Position numbers and translations under genes: made by a program
Assembly (NCBI GenBank): GCA_013397795.1
Contig: VZTJ01004191.1
Coordinates: 434,001 to 498,000, forward strand
Origin: Orthonyx spaldingii
Taxonomy: Eukaryota > Chordata > Aves > Passeriformes > Orthonychidae
Length of the DNA: 64,000 nt
Reading direction: 5' to 3'
The notes under the pieces: model-generated
What the model was told of the DNA's origin: nothing
The model's database searches: none
What the model saw: only the letters and a program-made list of their open reading frames with translations
Part shown: in pieces, positions 36,786 through 50,300 of the stretch
How positions within the stretch are numbered: position 1 is the first letter of the stretch
How the letters are laid out: each line of letters begins with the position of its first letter

Positions 36786-39700
36786 TGAATGAGGGGTGGA
36801 AAGCACCACGGGCAGGACACAAGGTTATTGGGGTGCCAAATGTTTGCACCATTTTACAAACTGATGGAGCAAACTCTGATGCTATGGACCTTGCTGGGCG
36901 ATTTGCCCTGGAGGCTTGCCCTGCCTTGCCATGCTTCACCTTGCTGTCCTGTTCTGCCTTTGCTCTGCCTGGAATTGGTGTTCATTCCCCCAGAAGAGGG
37001 CTCTTCCTTCCCAAAGGGAAGAACATAGCCCATATGCAGCTACTTGTTCACCCAGTGAGGCTTAGGGTGATGCTGGGAGTTGTTCCCAGGCTCACCCCAA
37101 GCAGAAGGACCTGTCTCCTTTTCCTACACCACTCCTGGCTTGTTGCAGGTCTGTGGAGCTTGTGCTGCTGGGGAAGGTGTTGGGATTTTTCTGTGGGCTC
37201 AAAAACAAGGTCAGGATGGGTTGACCCTCATACATCATCCTTGAGGAGCCCACAGAGCTATCTAGAGTGGGGGAGTCCACAGTCAAAATCTTCTCAGGGA
37301 GCCCAAACGTGAGTGGCGTGAAGTGGCAGGGACCAACAGGAGTGACCACGGGAAGCAAAGGAGCTGATGTTAAAGGAAATGTAATCAGGAGCTGACACAT
37401 ATGAAGCAGCAGTTTAAAACGTCAGGTAACAGATGCAACCAGAATGGCGGAGCCATGCAACAGCCTTAGAATAGAAAAAATAGAAATACAGGTTTAATTT
37501 CCCATTCCACTTTAACTGCTTTATCCTGCATAACTTCATTTTTTCTAGAAAATTTGGCCCAGGTCATTATGGTGGGAGGTAAAGTTTGCAGGAGACTAAA
37601 ATTTGCCACTGTGGGTTACTACACTGCAGAGAAGAGAGTATCTCTGTCTGCACAAAGGCCTCCTCAGCACACTGGAGCTGCAGTACCACGCAGGACCTGA
37701 CCTTGCTGATCCCTGTCCCTCATGTTTTGGCAGAACAGCATCACCACTGGGCTGAAATAGAAAACCAGCAGAGACAAGCCTCTCTCTGAAGTCCACAGCA
37801 CACAACACCATGGCCACCTGGCTCTGTGCCCTGCAGAGGTACAGATGGAGTCCTCTACTCCCCTCCATCAGCTTCAGCCCCACACCCCCACAGGTAGGGT
37901 CCCCACCAGGACACAGGCAGCCATTCCCCTGTGGACAAGGGGGCACTCATTGAGAGAAAGCACCTCAGCACCCTTTGAGACCTCTTCTCACCACTCCAGT
38001 GGCCTCTGTGGAAAGGTTCATACCACCAATCTTGATATGTTCTAATATTCCCAATTTGCACTTGTCGGTGAGCTGGGCCAGCCCCAGCCCCCACAGCCAG
38101 GCTCTGAGTGCGCTGGGGAAGGGGCGCTTGGGGCTGCACTGGGGGGAACATGCTTTAATGTCACCTTTGACTCTCTCCAGCCTTCCCTGGGCAGCTCAAC
38201 ATGGTTGGGCAAAGCATTTTCCTTACCCTGATTCTGAAGCTTAATTCTACTATAAGCCACTGCTGCATGCTTATAGCAACCAGCATTTTCCCATCTGGCC
38301 CTCCTCAAGTTGCTCATCCCATTCAGAACACAGAAAGAATGACAAGATAAATGTAATGAGAGTACTCAAACCAGCCAGCCTGTCTGGGTCTGGTTTCTCA
38401 CGGCTGTCTCCCTGTCCCTGAGGCCATGAAGAGGCAAGACCAGAGCTCTGAGGTAGAGAATGGGCTCTTCTTCCATGGCAGGAAGCACCTGTCCATTAAC
38501 CAGGCCCACATGGCCCTGGGTGGGAGCAAAGAGCACACGGGCACGGTGTGCACAGACCCAGTGACATGGTGAGGTTAATTGCTCTGCTCGGTTTTAGCCA
38601 GTCGTGCTCTGGAGACGGAATGCACTTCACCGGGCCAGGGGAAACAATGCCAACTGATTTGTGGGGAAAAAAAATCATGTTCCTTTAATCTATTTGAAAG
38701 CTTTTGTACATCAAAGTCCTGGCTAGAAGAGCTGTCGCTGATATAATCGGTGCAGACAATTGCAATTTGATAAACACCTTTGTGAAAGAGCTATTCATGG
38801 GAGGCAAAGAAGGGTCACAGTTTGGGCAGTAGCTAAGAAACAAAAACCCCAAAAGCAGGAGGACTGTGCCAATGTCACAGAGCTCCTTATCCCACTCAGC
38901 AGCATCCTCAGCTCCACACAGGTGGTGGATGAGGTCCTCTCCAGCAGCAAAGCCCAACAGGGATGATGAGGATTGCCAGGGACACCACCAAAGCCAGAGG
39001 AACAGTCCAGAGTGGGGGAAGAAGATCCTCACCAAGGACACAGCATGGGTAAGGCTCCCTGAGAGGAAGGGGTGATGGTTGTGCTAAGTCCAGATCAGCT
39101 CTCACCTCTTGAAGAGAAAACCCAGCTGGGGCCATAGGCAGCTCACCAGAGTGCTCCATTGGGAGTTGCAAATATGCACTATTAGCCCAAAAACTCCTTA
39201 GAAAATGAAGATGTTGGATAAAAGTCAGGAGAGAAAGTAGCTGCGAACTGTGTCTACATGCTTGGATAGGAAGGAAGAGGAGGTCCTCTTCTGGCATTGC
39301 TGCCTCTCACCAACTCCCAAATGACATGTCAAAAAGAGAGGAGGGGAGTGTTTCCAAGATGGAAAAGTTAAGAGAGTTAGAAATAGAGTCTAGCTAGAAT
39401 TGAAATCATTTTAATTTCTAGATGAAGTGAGTAAAAAGCAACAAAATGGGCAATATACAAAGTAACAAATGGCACAAAAGAGGTGCATCTAAGTACTCCT
39501 ATTTTCACTTTCCACATAACAAGAGAACAAAGGGACAGTCAATAAACCCAAGCAGCAGAACAAGTACAAGAATAAGCGAAATATGGTTGTTCTAATGCAC
39601 TGTGCATAATCATCCGGGGTGCTCACTGTTCCAAAATATCACTAAAATCGCAGATGCAGAGAGCCTTGCAAGAAAGGGACAAGACTGTACCTCAAAGGCA

Positions 39701-40982
39701 AGACCATTTGCAGTTATATTTGCTCTGTGTGAGTTACTTGAGCAGAAAGCAATAGTATGGGTTTTAAGAGAGAAATTCTCACACAAACAGCAATAAATGG
39801 GAGGGGGGCAAAGATCCCCATGGGCAGATCATTCCACAAATTGCCTTCTAAGGGATGTCTCATTCCTCCTTCCTCTGAAGTATTTGCATTGACTGTTGGC
39901 AGCAGTCAGTGACTGGAAAAGACAAACCACTTCTTATCTCCTCTGGCTGCCTCCTGCAGCAAAACCAGAGCACCTTCCCACCTGCTGTGTCCCCCAGCAT
40001 GGCCCTGAGACAGGGTTTTTGAGCCTTCCTGGGGCACCAAAAGCAGCTGCTTGGGTGGGTGCTGAGTTCCAGCCTGCTCATTCCTTCTAGTCAAGGAACA
40101 TCTCACATCCTCAGCCGCCTGTGACTGAGGGAGGTAAAAATAATCTTGTCATCTCTTTTTTTTTTTCATTGACGTGCAGTGATATCTCCCCTATTCATTG
40201 CTGAAATGAACCAGAATTAATCTCAGCCAACAACTCTGCCTAGTGATGGGAATGCAAATATTAGTGATACACATCAGCACACCTTCCTGCAGGAGTGCTG
40301 CTACCTGGATAAATATCAGCAAAGGTCAGCAATGGGGAGGTGGGGCAGGAAATTACTTAAGAGGGCATCCCAAATTCAAACAGAGCTGACAACTGCACAG
40401 CCACATTTGTGGAAATCTTCCTTTCCATGGCCTCCCTTCTCTGAGGTAGATCAGAAGCTCAGGCCTTCTGTGCCCACAAAGTTAAAATAAAAATATTCAC
40501 CTGGCCTTAACCTCCCTCTCTGCGAAGACGTGTCCTCACACCCAGCTCATGAACTGTCCTTCCCCCAACTGCTGTCCACTCCCAAAGGATGGCACCCAAG
40601 TTCCCGACCTTGACAGAGCTGCAGCACTCCCACGTTGGCTTTTCCCTATAGTGGCTTCACACCTGGCACACTCTTCCACCAAAATACATCCCTTACAGGC
40701 AGTGGTTGCTGTTTTCCCCTCTCTCTGCTGCCCCAACCCCGAGCTCATTACCCTCTGCAGGAGATGGGGTGGCTGGAAGCTGGGGGACAGAGCAGGTGCC
40801 CTCTGCCCATTGCCCCCAGCTCCTCTGCCAGCCGAGCCCCCTCCATATCAACAACTTTAGTGTCCCACAGCCTGGCTCCTACTCCTGGAGAAGATGGCAG
40901 TCATTCCAACACAGAGCTGATCACATGAGTTGGACATTAAGAGACCTTATTTTCTGTTGTGATTTTTTCTTTTTTTTAAGAC

Positions 40983-40988
40983 TTTATT
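40983..40988 (-). terminator. Candidate distal poly(A) signal of MPPED1
   Basis: Plus strand TTTATT, i.e. AATAAA within ACAAATAAAGTC on the minus strand, followed by A-rich sequence and a GU-rich CTCTGTGTTGG about 55 bases on. Alternative hexamers closer to the stop exist near 42643, 42763 and 42803. Confidence 0.45.
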
Positions 40989-43299
40989 TGTCTAACATGC
41001 TTGACCAAAAATTACAACACTCAAGTTATGCCAAAATGATTAAATAATCTTTAAGCTTTCATACCTCAAGTACTTTAAATGATATTTTGAATTAACAGTT
41101 GCTTTCATATCCTTTCCACATAAAAATACACAGTATTTGGAAGATACCTTAGGAAAAAATTTTTTTAAGAGAATAGTTTATGGTTGACATAGAAATTTTG
41201 CTGAGGCTAGTAAAAGAACCTCTTCCCCCCACTTTAACATTTAAGTGCCGTGAGCAAATGTAAACATTTCAGACTTTAACATACAGCCAATTTCCTGCCA
41301 CATTTGTTGCAAACCACTTGAATTGTGACTAGCGAAGCCACTTTTATTCTAACTACATGCTATTGTTCATCTTCCCAATGATGACAGGAGTTCATATTCA
41401 ACTATGAAGTTCAGTTCTTACTGATTTAGATGATCCTGAAATTTCTACACCAGTAGCTTTGACAAAAGTGGCCCCATCTGAATTCATGGCAGACTGCTCA
41501 TGCACTTGTGAACCACTCACCCGAACACCAGTTGCAGGCGCCACCAATTGTTTTGGGTTTCATTTTCAGGAAAAAAAAGAAGCACATTAATTTAGACATA
41601 TGGTCACCCAACAGGTTACACGAAATGACAGACTTGTGACTTGTCATGTTTTCTGGGGATCTGGTGGCTTCTTGTGGGTCCACAGCACGAGTCAGTTACC
41701 AGGCTTGAATGGTAAGAGCTGGAAGAGCTGCTGCCCATGGGAAGCCAGTGAAAAGCAGAGTTTGTGCCCACCTTGCTCAGAGTTGAAGCTCACATGGCCT
41801 GGTTTTGCAACACAGGTATTTTAAATTGTTTATGTGTATAATGTACATGCAGCTGCTACGTGAAGCTCACATCTATATCCCTATGGCACACACAATTCTC
41901 CAATGCTTGTGTGCAGGTGTGGGCTGTGCACAGACCTGCAACCAGCTCTGAGCTGGTGGTGCTGCAGTCTGCCCAATGTGTGTGAACAAGATGAATGTCT
42001 AGATGCTGTCAGCCCCAAATTCAGGATGCCCACATTCAGAATACAGCAGTTAAATTATCTCCATCAAGGCAAAAGGACATGTTTGTTAGTTCAAGGCAGA
42101 AATTCATTTCTTGCAGGGCATGTCTGAAGCCTTTTATTTTTATTTTTTTTTTAGTGGCTTTGTTTTGAATTAATCAATTCTTAAGCTTCTGCCTAGGACA
42201 GGACTGGAATCCCAGCAGCTTCAACACCTCTGCAGGAGAGCTGCACAGGCAGTGCTGTGGCCGTGGCCCATCCCAACCAGCTCCTGACATGTCCCCTGCT
42301 CTGCCTGGTGCCAAATGCAGCACAACAGATGGGTTTCTATTGGGTTTGTCCTGGGCCTCTCAGCAGTGTCCATGAGTGGGCAAACAGCAGTGCCAGGGCC
42401 CCTGAGGTGACCTCTGCTCTGCACACTTTGGTGTGTTCCCACTGCTCACAGCCACCCAAAAGCCCATGCTCAAACTACCCCTTGGGATGATGCCTTCCCC
42501 TTGGCATCTATAATGTTTCCCAAGGACAAAATGATCACAATAACATTTATCCACTTCTGATCAGGGCCAAATTCAAACCACTAATCTCATCATTGGCTGC
42601 ATGTCCCATTAGCAGGTTTTAAACCAATGGTCCCCCGTGGGTTTTATTTAAAATACCATTACAGATCATTGAGTGGGCTTTTTGTGAGTTTTTCTTTTTT
42701 TTTTTCCTTCTTAAATACAATCACATATCGCCTTACTATATGAAAACACAGTAATATTTATTTTTTTCTTCCACTTTTTTTTTGTAAGGGAAATGTCATC
42801 CTTTTATTTTTTTCTTCTTTTTTTTTTTTACAGGCGAGGCCAGGTTACAAATTCCTGAGTTTATACTGCACTTAACACAGTCTCCATTCTTGAATGTTGA
42901 GCTGCTTACAGCATGCTGGCAATATGCACCATTTCCCTTGCCATCTGTAATGCCAGATGTAGTAAAACTTCATTTCAGTACAGTGAATTAGGGCCTCTAT
43001 TGCATTGGTTTTGAATAGATGCAAAGACTTAGGCCTGGAGGACTTGGAGAAATAGCTTTCCTCCAGTGACTGGTCATTTGTGCACCATCTTTTATGTTTG
43101 CCGTGTTGATTAAGGGAAAACGTCTTTACCATCATTTTTATTTTACCAAGAGCTCACTGGAAAACATGTGAAATGAGGAAATCCTAGTCTAAACACTTAC
43201 GTTTAAACTGCAAACTTTCTTAAAGAAACACCCCTTTGAAAGACATCGTTCTTTTAATAAGTCCAATATACGGTATGTACAAAAGTCCCTACTAGAGAG

Positions 43300-43340
43300 A
43301 TATATATATATAGATATATATATATGTATATATATATATG
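43300..43340. repeat. (AT)n microsatellite in the MPPED1 3' UTR
   Basis: Imperfect TA dinucleotide run with a few G interruptions, about 250-290 bases past the MPPED1 stop codon. In the transcript it would form an AU-rich element or a self-pairing hairpin. Confidence 0.9.
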
Positions 43341-43588
43341 TGGAATGCATTCACTTTTCTGTGTTCACAAACATTTTAATGGTGAAATGTTAGTCTTTAA
43401 TCTGTTTCTGGCACCAAAATGTCTTTGTTCCTTGTCCACTTTTGTTACTCTAAATTTATCTGTGAAGAGCTAGCGGGGCAAAAAAAGAAGGATTTTGCTT
43501 TTTTTGTTGAATGGTTCCCTATTGGGATTCTCAGCCAGCAATATAAAGTTGCTAATGTGTTGGGCACAACTTTAAATCCTCATTATAA

Positions 43589-43707
43589 TCATGTATTCCT
43601 CGGAGTAGGTAAGTCAATCACTATAGGTGGATTAAGTGGCTGGTAATTCACAGTGCACACAGATGCATTCACATAGGTGGTGGTTCCATCAGCCATGACA
43701 CCATAAC
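43589..43707 (-). CDS. MPPED1: MPPED1 terminal coding exon
   Basis: Minus-strand exon starting after TCCTTTGCAG with two joining bases, then 38 codons and TGA (43591-43589). It encodes GYGVMADGTTTYVNASVCTV, then NYQPLNPP and IVIDLPTPRNT, the conserved C-terminal beta-strand region of MPPED-type metallophosphoesterases. The wording (MADGTTTYVNASVCTVNYQP, IDLPTPRN) is that of MPPED1; MPPED2 differs (TDGYTTYINAS, FDLPNPQ). The N-A-S segment after the last His motif packs against the metal centre in this family. The frame joins perfectly with the exon at 47203-47316. MPPED1 is a brain-enriched class III phosphodiesterase-like protein. Confidence 0.96.
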
Positions 43708-46700
43708 CTGCAAAGGAAGAAAAATTCTGGTTACTCTCATTACTTGTCATTATCTTCTTTATTTTTTAATTACCTTTATCATACAATGGTAAGTGCCACA
43801 TTTTTTATTACTCAGAAGGAATTTCTGCAAATTCTCAGAAGGAATTAGTGCAAAACATAAATGTTCCCTGAATCAATATCATCTTTGTCCTACAGCAGAA
43901 GTTTTAAAATTGTGTAAGAAAAGCCAAATGGGCCCACAGTAGCTAGTGGCTACAATCTTTGGCAGCCAGCTCACCAAACTTCCTTAGAAAGACAATTACT
44001 TTTCTCTGCCAAGATTTTTTTTCTTAAAACCCTTTTGGTTTTGGAAAGGATGAGAAGATAGAGCTTAGGCAGTTGCAGCACTCTAAAAAACATGCTTCTG
44101 ACCATTTAGGCTTGCAGTCACCAGTGCAGCAAACTTTGGGTAATTTTAATCTTCCCACCTTTTTTTCCTGTCCTGCGTTGAACATCCTTTAAGTAACCAA
44201 TGAAGAAAAAGCATTGCTTGACTAAGGCAAGTATGTGTGCGTGTGCATCTGGGCAGGATTTGCCTGGTAGAAACCTCTTTTGCTGTCTTTGAACTTGTTG
44301 ACCAAACTTGATGGAAAGGCACTAAAATGCCTGCCCAGGCTGAGGAAAAATGGCTTTATTAGTGCATTGTCTAACAGACAAGGTGAATTCACACCCTAAA
44401 ACACCGTAACATTTCCACAGGAGAAAACACACATCTGTGTGTCTCACCAGTGGTGAAAAAGCTTCAGCTACATCTCATGTCTGGCTGGACATCCAAGGCA
44501 AACAATTCCAGAGCTAAATCTGCAGAAAATCAAACAGGTATTCCAGAAAGTGAAGAAGAAGCCTTTTGACAGCCCTGGTGTTATGAAAAAGCAGACACAC
44601 GCTCCATTGTCAAAAATCTTTTAATGAATCACTAGGAAAAAACATAAAGTTGATTACATGAAAGCTAAAAGCTTAATGTTGGAAGCTTTCACTGAAATAT
44701 TATGCTCAATATGAAGAACTGCATTCGTAAGCAGAAATAGGTGATTTGGGGGAAATCACCTGGTAGAAAGTATTTGTACTAAGTTTCAATCTCACCATTG
44801 ATGAAGTTAACAGTGAAATGTATTCGTTGCCATATACACTGAGTTCTAGCTATTCAAATCATAGGCACCTAGGACTCTGTGGTTTTTCTGAGTGCAATTT
44901 TGTGTCTTTCAGAAGCATTGAAAGTTGCATAATTTGCAAACAAAGAAACAGTGGCCAAATTCCTTTCTTTTTTTTTCCCCTTAAAATACCCTGAATAATG
45001 CAGGGCCTCCTGCACCTCTCGTGGAAAAACCACACTCTAATTAGGGACCAGGGAGGGAAGAAAACTCTGTCAGGTTCCTGTCACAGGCATTTCTTTAAAT
45101 CACCTTCTGTTTGCCACAGAACCACTGTTCTGAGGAAAACACAAAATGCACGGAGCACAGTCAGCACTGCTGCTGGGACTTTCTGTCTCCTTGGCTGCAC
45201 ATTTGCAGAGAACAGAACCAGCCTGCTCACACCCTCCTTTTGCTGGAAGATTCCTAATGCTACAGCTTTCACTCCTGCCCTACTGCCAGCAGAGTTTCCT
45301 TGGCCATGACCTCAGCTGAGTACTAGCTGTAACGGGAAAACCAGGATTTTAGACAGAGCCCCTGCCATGCTGCCTGTTCCTTCCATGGGTAGATCAGCAG
45401 CAAGCCCATGTGCAGAGGTATTTTTTGGCAGACATGGTAGTGCAGAGAGGGAATAGGCAAGAAGCATCTCTTCCAAGCATCTCTTGCCCCCAGATGTTCA
45501 GTAAATGACTGCTGCAGATGTAGCTATGCTAACTCCTAGCAAGAACTCGTCTGTTCAAATCATGCATTCTCTCCACAAAGTGCAGCTTGGTTTGCACAGG
45601 CTGCCTGCAACAGGAATTGTCCTCTGCAGAGATTCAGCATTCCACTGAAAAACAAGCTCTGCATTTCCCTATTTGTTTTCTCTAAATTATGATAGTTAGC
45701 AAGAAGAGTACCTTGTTTCTGTGTTCTGATATCTACTGTGCCAACTACATTAGCTCACAAGATTTACCATTCTATGGAGGTGCCATTCTCTTCCCTCGAG
45801 AGCCAAAGTTGGGCTTGTGTTAGCAGATGTGATTTTGTTTGCCTGCCTGAAGCTGCATGGCTTGCTGTTTGCTTATATCCCCTGCAACCCTCTTGGCTTA
45901 CAATTTCTGAAATGACAGCAAGTTTGAACTGTATTCACCAGCTCTCTTGGTTGGAATATCAAAGACTGCTCTAGTAGCATTATTTGTTTACTCTGTGATT
46001 TAACAGCACTTTGGACATTAACCAGTCATTAACAGGTCACCGCAGATGAGACACATGAGGAGAATGGACCTAATCCTCGAGCTATAAAACAATGATCTGA
46101 ACATCTTACCCATTAATTTTCCACCAGCACACATCTCATCTGTGTTACTTCTAATGTGCCATGGTGAAAGCGCCCAGCAGCAAGTCAGAGAGAGACTTCT
46201 TGGGAAGGGTTTTTCACAAAACCATCTGAAGGCCAGCTCCTCCAGTTTTTCCATTTCTCCACTGGTGAGACCCACAGAGATCCTACAGCAAAGGCTGGAG
46301 CAGTCCCAGAAGCAGAAAACTGGCAGTTGTGGAGTACCTTTCCCTGCCAGTGAGTTAATGCTGCCAAGGACTGAGCAGCTGATAATACACACTTACATGC
46401 CAAAGGTTCACCCCTGCACAGCCCACTGCTTTCTGCTCGGGGAGGGCACTGCTCGAAATCTTGCTGCCTTGCTTTGTGAACAGGACAGAAAGACTCTCCC
46501 TTTGCCTGGAGATGAACTCCTGCTGTCATGGACTTCAGCAGAGCGTATCTGTCACCATTTACTGGCTTCTGTGAAGGCAACTGAGGGTTTTTTCCCAATT
46601 AAATATCAAATAGTCAAGAGAACCACTCATTTTGCCTGAGCACAAAATGTTTGCCCTGCCAAAGCAACTAAATGCATCCATAAATATCTTGCAACTTCTA

Positions 46701-47202
46701 CACCTGTCAGTGGAGACATCCCGCTTGATTTCAACTTCATTAACACACTGATGGGGAGAGACAACCTTTATTGTACAGGCTTGAAGATCAAACCTTAGAA
46801 GCACCCTTCAAAGCAATCCCACCCACTTTACAAGCACAGAAGCTGAGACACAGAGGTCTTACATGAATTATTGTAAAGCACAGATTCTGCTGGGGAAAAT
46901 ACAATCCCTCACTCCTAATATTTAGTCACTTTCTGTAACTACTGGACTTGTGTGTTTATTTTAAGATTCACAGTCCTCATCCCTGTGAAGGAAGCATCAA
47001 CCTGTTTCACAGATGTAGAAACTGAAATAGAAGCTCAAGTACAAATATTGAAATGTGGGTATCAGCCAATTTCACCTCTATATAAACAGCTAAACATGTA
47101 TCTGTATTCTAGAAGTGCTTCAGTTCAGACATTCAAGTCTAAAAAGGCTGGTTATGTTTGTGGTTTCTAAATACATATATATAGAAAGAAAAGTGTTCTG
47201 AC
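43708..47202 (-). other. Last intron of MPPED1
   Basis: 3.5 kb, GT at 47202-47201 and AG at 43709-43708 (minus strand). It holds chance open frames of up to 165 codons (46142-46639) with no domain. No repeat family recognised. Confidence 0.85.
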
Positions 47203-47316
47203 CTTCATGGATATGTCCAAAAACATGAAGCCTTGGCTGTATTCGTCTCTGGACTGTGTTCAGCAGCTCAACACATCCTACTCGTTGCATTTTCTTAGGA
47301 ACCCAGTCTAGAAAGC
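47203..47316 (-). CDS. MPPED1: MPPED1 internal exon with the GHxH metal-binding motif
   Basis: 114 bases between TTTTTCAAAG and GTCAGA, beginning with two joining bases and ending with one. It encodes FLDWVPKKMQRVGCVELLNT and VQRRIQPRLHVFGHIHEG. The FGHIH segment is the last metal-binding motif (G-H-x-H) of metallophosphoesterases. The first His is kept, as in MPPED1, whereas MPPED2 has Gly there and is known for weak catalysis. This identifies the paralogue and implies a competent active site. Phases on both sides fit the neighbouring exons. Intron 47317-51887 precedes it. Confidence 0.96.
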
Positions 47317-50300
47317 CTTTGAAAAAGAAAGGAAAGCTTTGAGAGAAGACAGGTAATCCACAAAGTTGTGCTGTTACACGGAATTTTTGAGATTTCATGT
47401 CTCATGGCTTTTCACAAACAGCCACAGAAGAACTGAAATGGAAAAAACAGTGTCTGCCTTGGTAAGCAGAAGAGGAAGGAAGCAAAAATACCTGAGGAAA
47501 ACCATAAAAGCTCATCTGGATAAAAAGAACTATAACTTATAACTCTTTCCAGTTGTTTTTCAAAGAATAAAAACAATCAATGCAATCAAAGCATTTTTTT
47601 GCACTGTTGCTAATGGGATAACTCAAATGTTTTACCCATTTTTCTTCCTGAAGAGAATGAGGTGTAAAGAGCAGTGAGTCCAAAGCAAGCCTCTAAATAA
47701 TTTAAATTAACATTTAACTACTTAAATGCAGTCCTGGGATCTACTTTTCTAGATGGAACACTTTAACCGATGTAATGGAATCTGTGCTGCCAATAATAAA
47801 ACTATATTCTTATCAAATTGAACCCTAAAGTAGTGGAGCCCAGGCAAGGAATCTACTGTATGCCCAAAAAATAACATCCTCAAGTAAAACTGGGTTAAAC
47901 CACTTCATGACACAGCAAGCCCCACCTGCCTAAACTGATGGATCTCAGATAGGAAGAGAAACTCAGGCCTTTTACAGAATATGTATTTAAGTGCTGCATT
48001 TACTTGCACAAAAATTGTGTAAAAATGTATTTCTTATGAATATAGACAGAAATGTTACATCAACTTGCCTCTTTGTCTAAAAATACTTCAGGGGGATGTT
48101 TACTGCCAACTGAAGTCTCATGTTTCCTTCCAAGTAGTAGTATAAGGAGGATGTTGTTGTATTGGAGTGTTTGCAACAAGCAATCTGTTTTCTTTCTATT
48201 GTTCAGTCATGTTCATCAGGCTCAGATTTGGAAGGCTAAAAGATAAAATCTTCCTGCTTTTCTTTCGTTGTTCTGATATTTTCCCCATGTGCCTGTCATA
48301 GCTTTGCATCTCTTGGATTTTGCTGCAGTAGTGTGAATATATTGTGCCTTTCACCAGAGGTACAGAACCTGGACCTGGTTTTCACACACTTACTTTTGAT
48401 GTCCACTCAAGCATGGCTAAGCAGCCAACCAACTGGCTTAAAAGACCACAAGTGTGGTATTCAAGCTCTTGGAAAAGCTCTCCGATTTGCTAGAGCTTCA
48501 GGGTAGGTTCACACATTGAGAAATACCTCTTCAGCTGCCAGTGCTTGAAAACTGGGCTCGCTAAACTGTGAGGTTTTATGAAAATGGCAAAAAGCTTGCA
48601 CTTGTTTCATGGTTACTCAGAGAGCTAAGTTCAATTTTGAGAAAAAAAGTTGAGAATGGAGGGTTCTAAGTGTCAAAAAGAGGCAGTTCCAGTCATGGCC
48701 AAAGAGCTGAAAGTGCTGCTTAGCTCCCATCAGGGGATGTAGGAAAAGAAATCCCTGCTGAACTATAACCAGACTGAGAAATGCTCACTTCTGCTGAATT
48801 CCCTCATGCCATTAAAGGGAGGTCAAAATTCACTGGAAAAAACGGTATTTATGACATCAAAGTGAGGCCAGCAATTCCTCTGGAATCCTGTCATGCTTTT
48901 TTTTTTTTTTTTTCAGAGTAAACCTATGATAACAATAGGTTTTATTACTGCAATGATTCGAAATAGTTAATTGTCAAAATGTCTGTGTTGAACATAAAGC
49001 CAAAAGTATTTCCACTTCAAAAACTTCACAAACAAAAATCCATAAAATTAACTTCTCCATTAAATTAAGCATTATTTATGTTGAACATGTTTTTGTTTAC
49101 ATGCATTATCACCCTTCTGAAGCCTTCCCATATGTTTGCAGCTTATTATGTACACCTGACTACACAAACTAAGAATAATTGATTACACCTAGCTAACAAT
49201 TAGAGTTCATCTTAGGGGTTTTTTAATGTTTGGTTACTTGAAACAGGTTTCTGCAGCTGTCAGGAAAGTATAAATCTTTGTCACAGACTATCAGGCAGAC
49301 AGCTGCAAATGAAGACTTAAAAGTGAAATTAAATTAAAAACAAAGAAAAGAAAGTGAACTTTTGGAAGAGAAATAAAATAATCATAAATGCAGATCTTTA
49401 GGAAACAAAAATTTACTGATATGGAAATGAGCATTAACATTGATCCCATAATCACAAATACTATATTTCATTACATATTAAATATATGGCATATCTTGAT
49501 TAATAATAATAAACAAGTTACTAATGAAATGGTAAAAAATAGCTGTTTTAACTCTTGTTTTCTCATCCTGTGTGAACCTCCTGAGTATCCCTGACCTGGT
49601 TTCATCCCAGAGCACTACTCTAAAACAGAAGAGAACAGTTACTTGGATTTTTGTTACATGGCTAAATGAAAAACAAAGTTCATTAACTCCTAATGGTGCT
49701 TCTGCATCTAAATCAGACCATTTCAAATCTATGTAATAATGAAGTATTAATAATGAAGTATTAATTAGTTTAGGAGGATGCACACTCTTTTGAAGTGAGG
49801 GAATGAGAAAGCAGCACAGAAAATGGATGCTGGAGAAAAAAAATGGAATTTGCAAGAGGATTGATTGCTATTTATGATCATTAAGAGCAGCTCTAGTGAG
49901 GTTCTGAGTTCCAAGATCAGAACAACAGGAATCAGCTTTCTGGTTAAAATAATTGGCCGAGAGGGTCAAGGAGAATCCTGTCTCCCAAAAGGCCTGTGGA
50001 CAGAGCTGAACAATAAGGTGGTTCTGTAAGTTAACCAGAGTGCTGATTTCTTTGAAGTGTCATATATTTGTTGCCATGGGTGTCAGGGAGACCAACAGCT
50101 CCTGCCCTCAGGCAGAGGGTTCTGTGTCTGAGCCATCCATTAATGCATCAATAAGAGAGAGACAAAGAAACTTCTAAAAAAGAGAAAATTCTTGGGGGAT
50201 GGTTGAAGATAAAGAATTAAAAAAAAAAAAAGAACACATACTGAGCCATGAAGATGAGGGGAATCCCCATTATTTCATTACAATCACTGGAGATGAGTGG

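Larger units (their letters stand above)
33375..40959. other. Intergenic sequence between CR1 copy 1 and the MPPED1 3' end
   Basis: More GC-rich than the left half, giving several long chance open frames (207 codons at 36689-37312 on the plus strand is the longest). The only structure I can support is the inverted repeat pair at 35252-35378 and 36661-36785. No protein domain, RNA gene or further CR1 copy was recognised. Confidence 0.5.
40960..43588 (-). other. MPPED1: Probable 3' UTR of MPPED1
   Basis: Follows the MPPED1 stop codon directly on the minus strand with no splice acceptor needed. It is AT-rich, has many T runs on the plus strand (A runs in the transcript, e.g. 42759-42831), an AT microsatellite near 43300-43340 and several internal AATAAA-type hexamers that could give shorter isoforms. 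The distal boundary is inferred from the hexamer at 40983-40988 and could be earlier. Long AT-rich 3' UTRs are usual for brain-expressed genes of this kind. Confidence 0.5.

Noticed and set aside
46142..46639. 165-codon plus-strand frame within the last MPPED1 intron
   Set aside because: No domain, no promoter or splice evidence, and overlapping long frames on the other strand; treated as chance.
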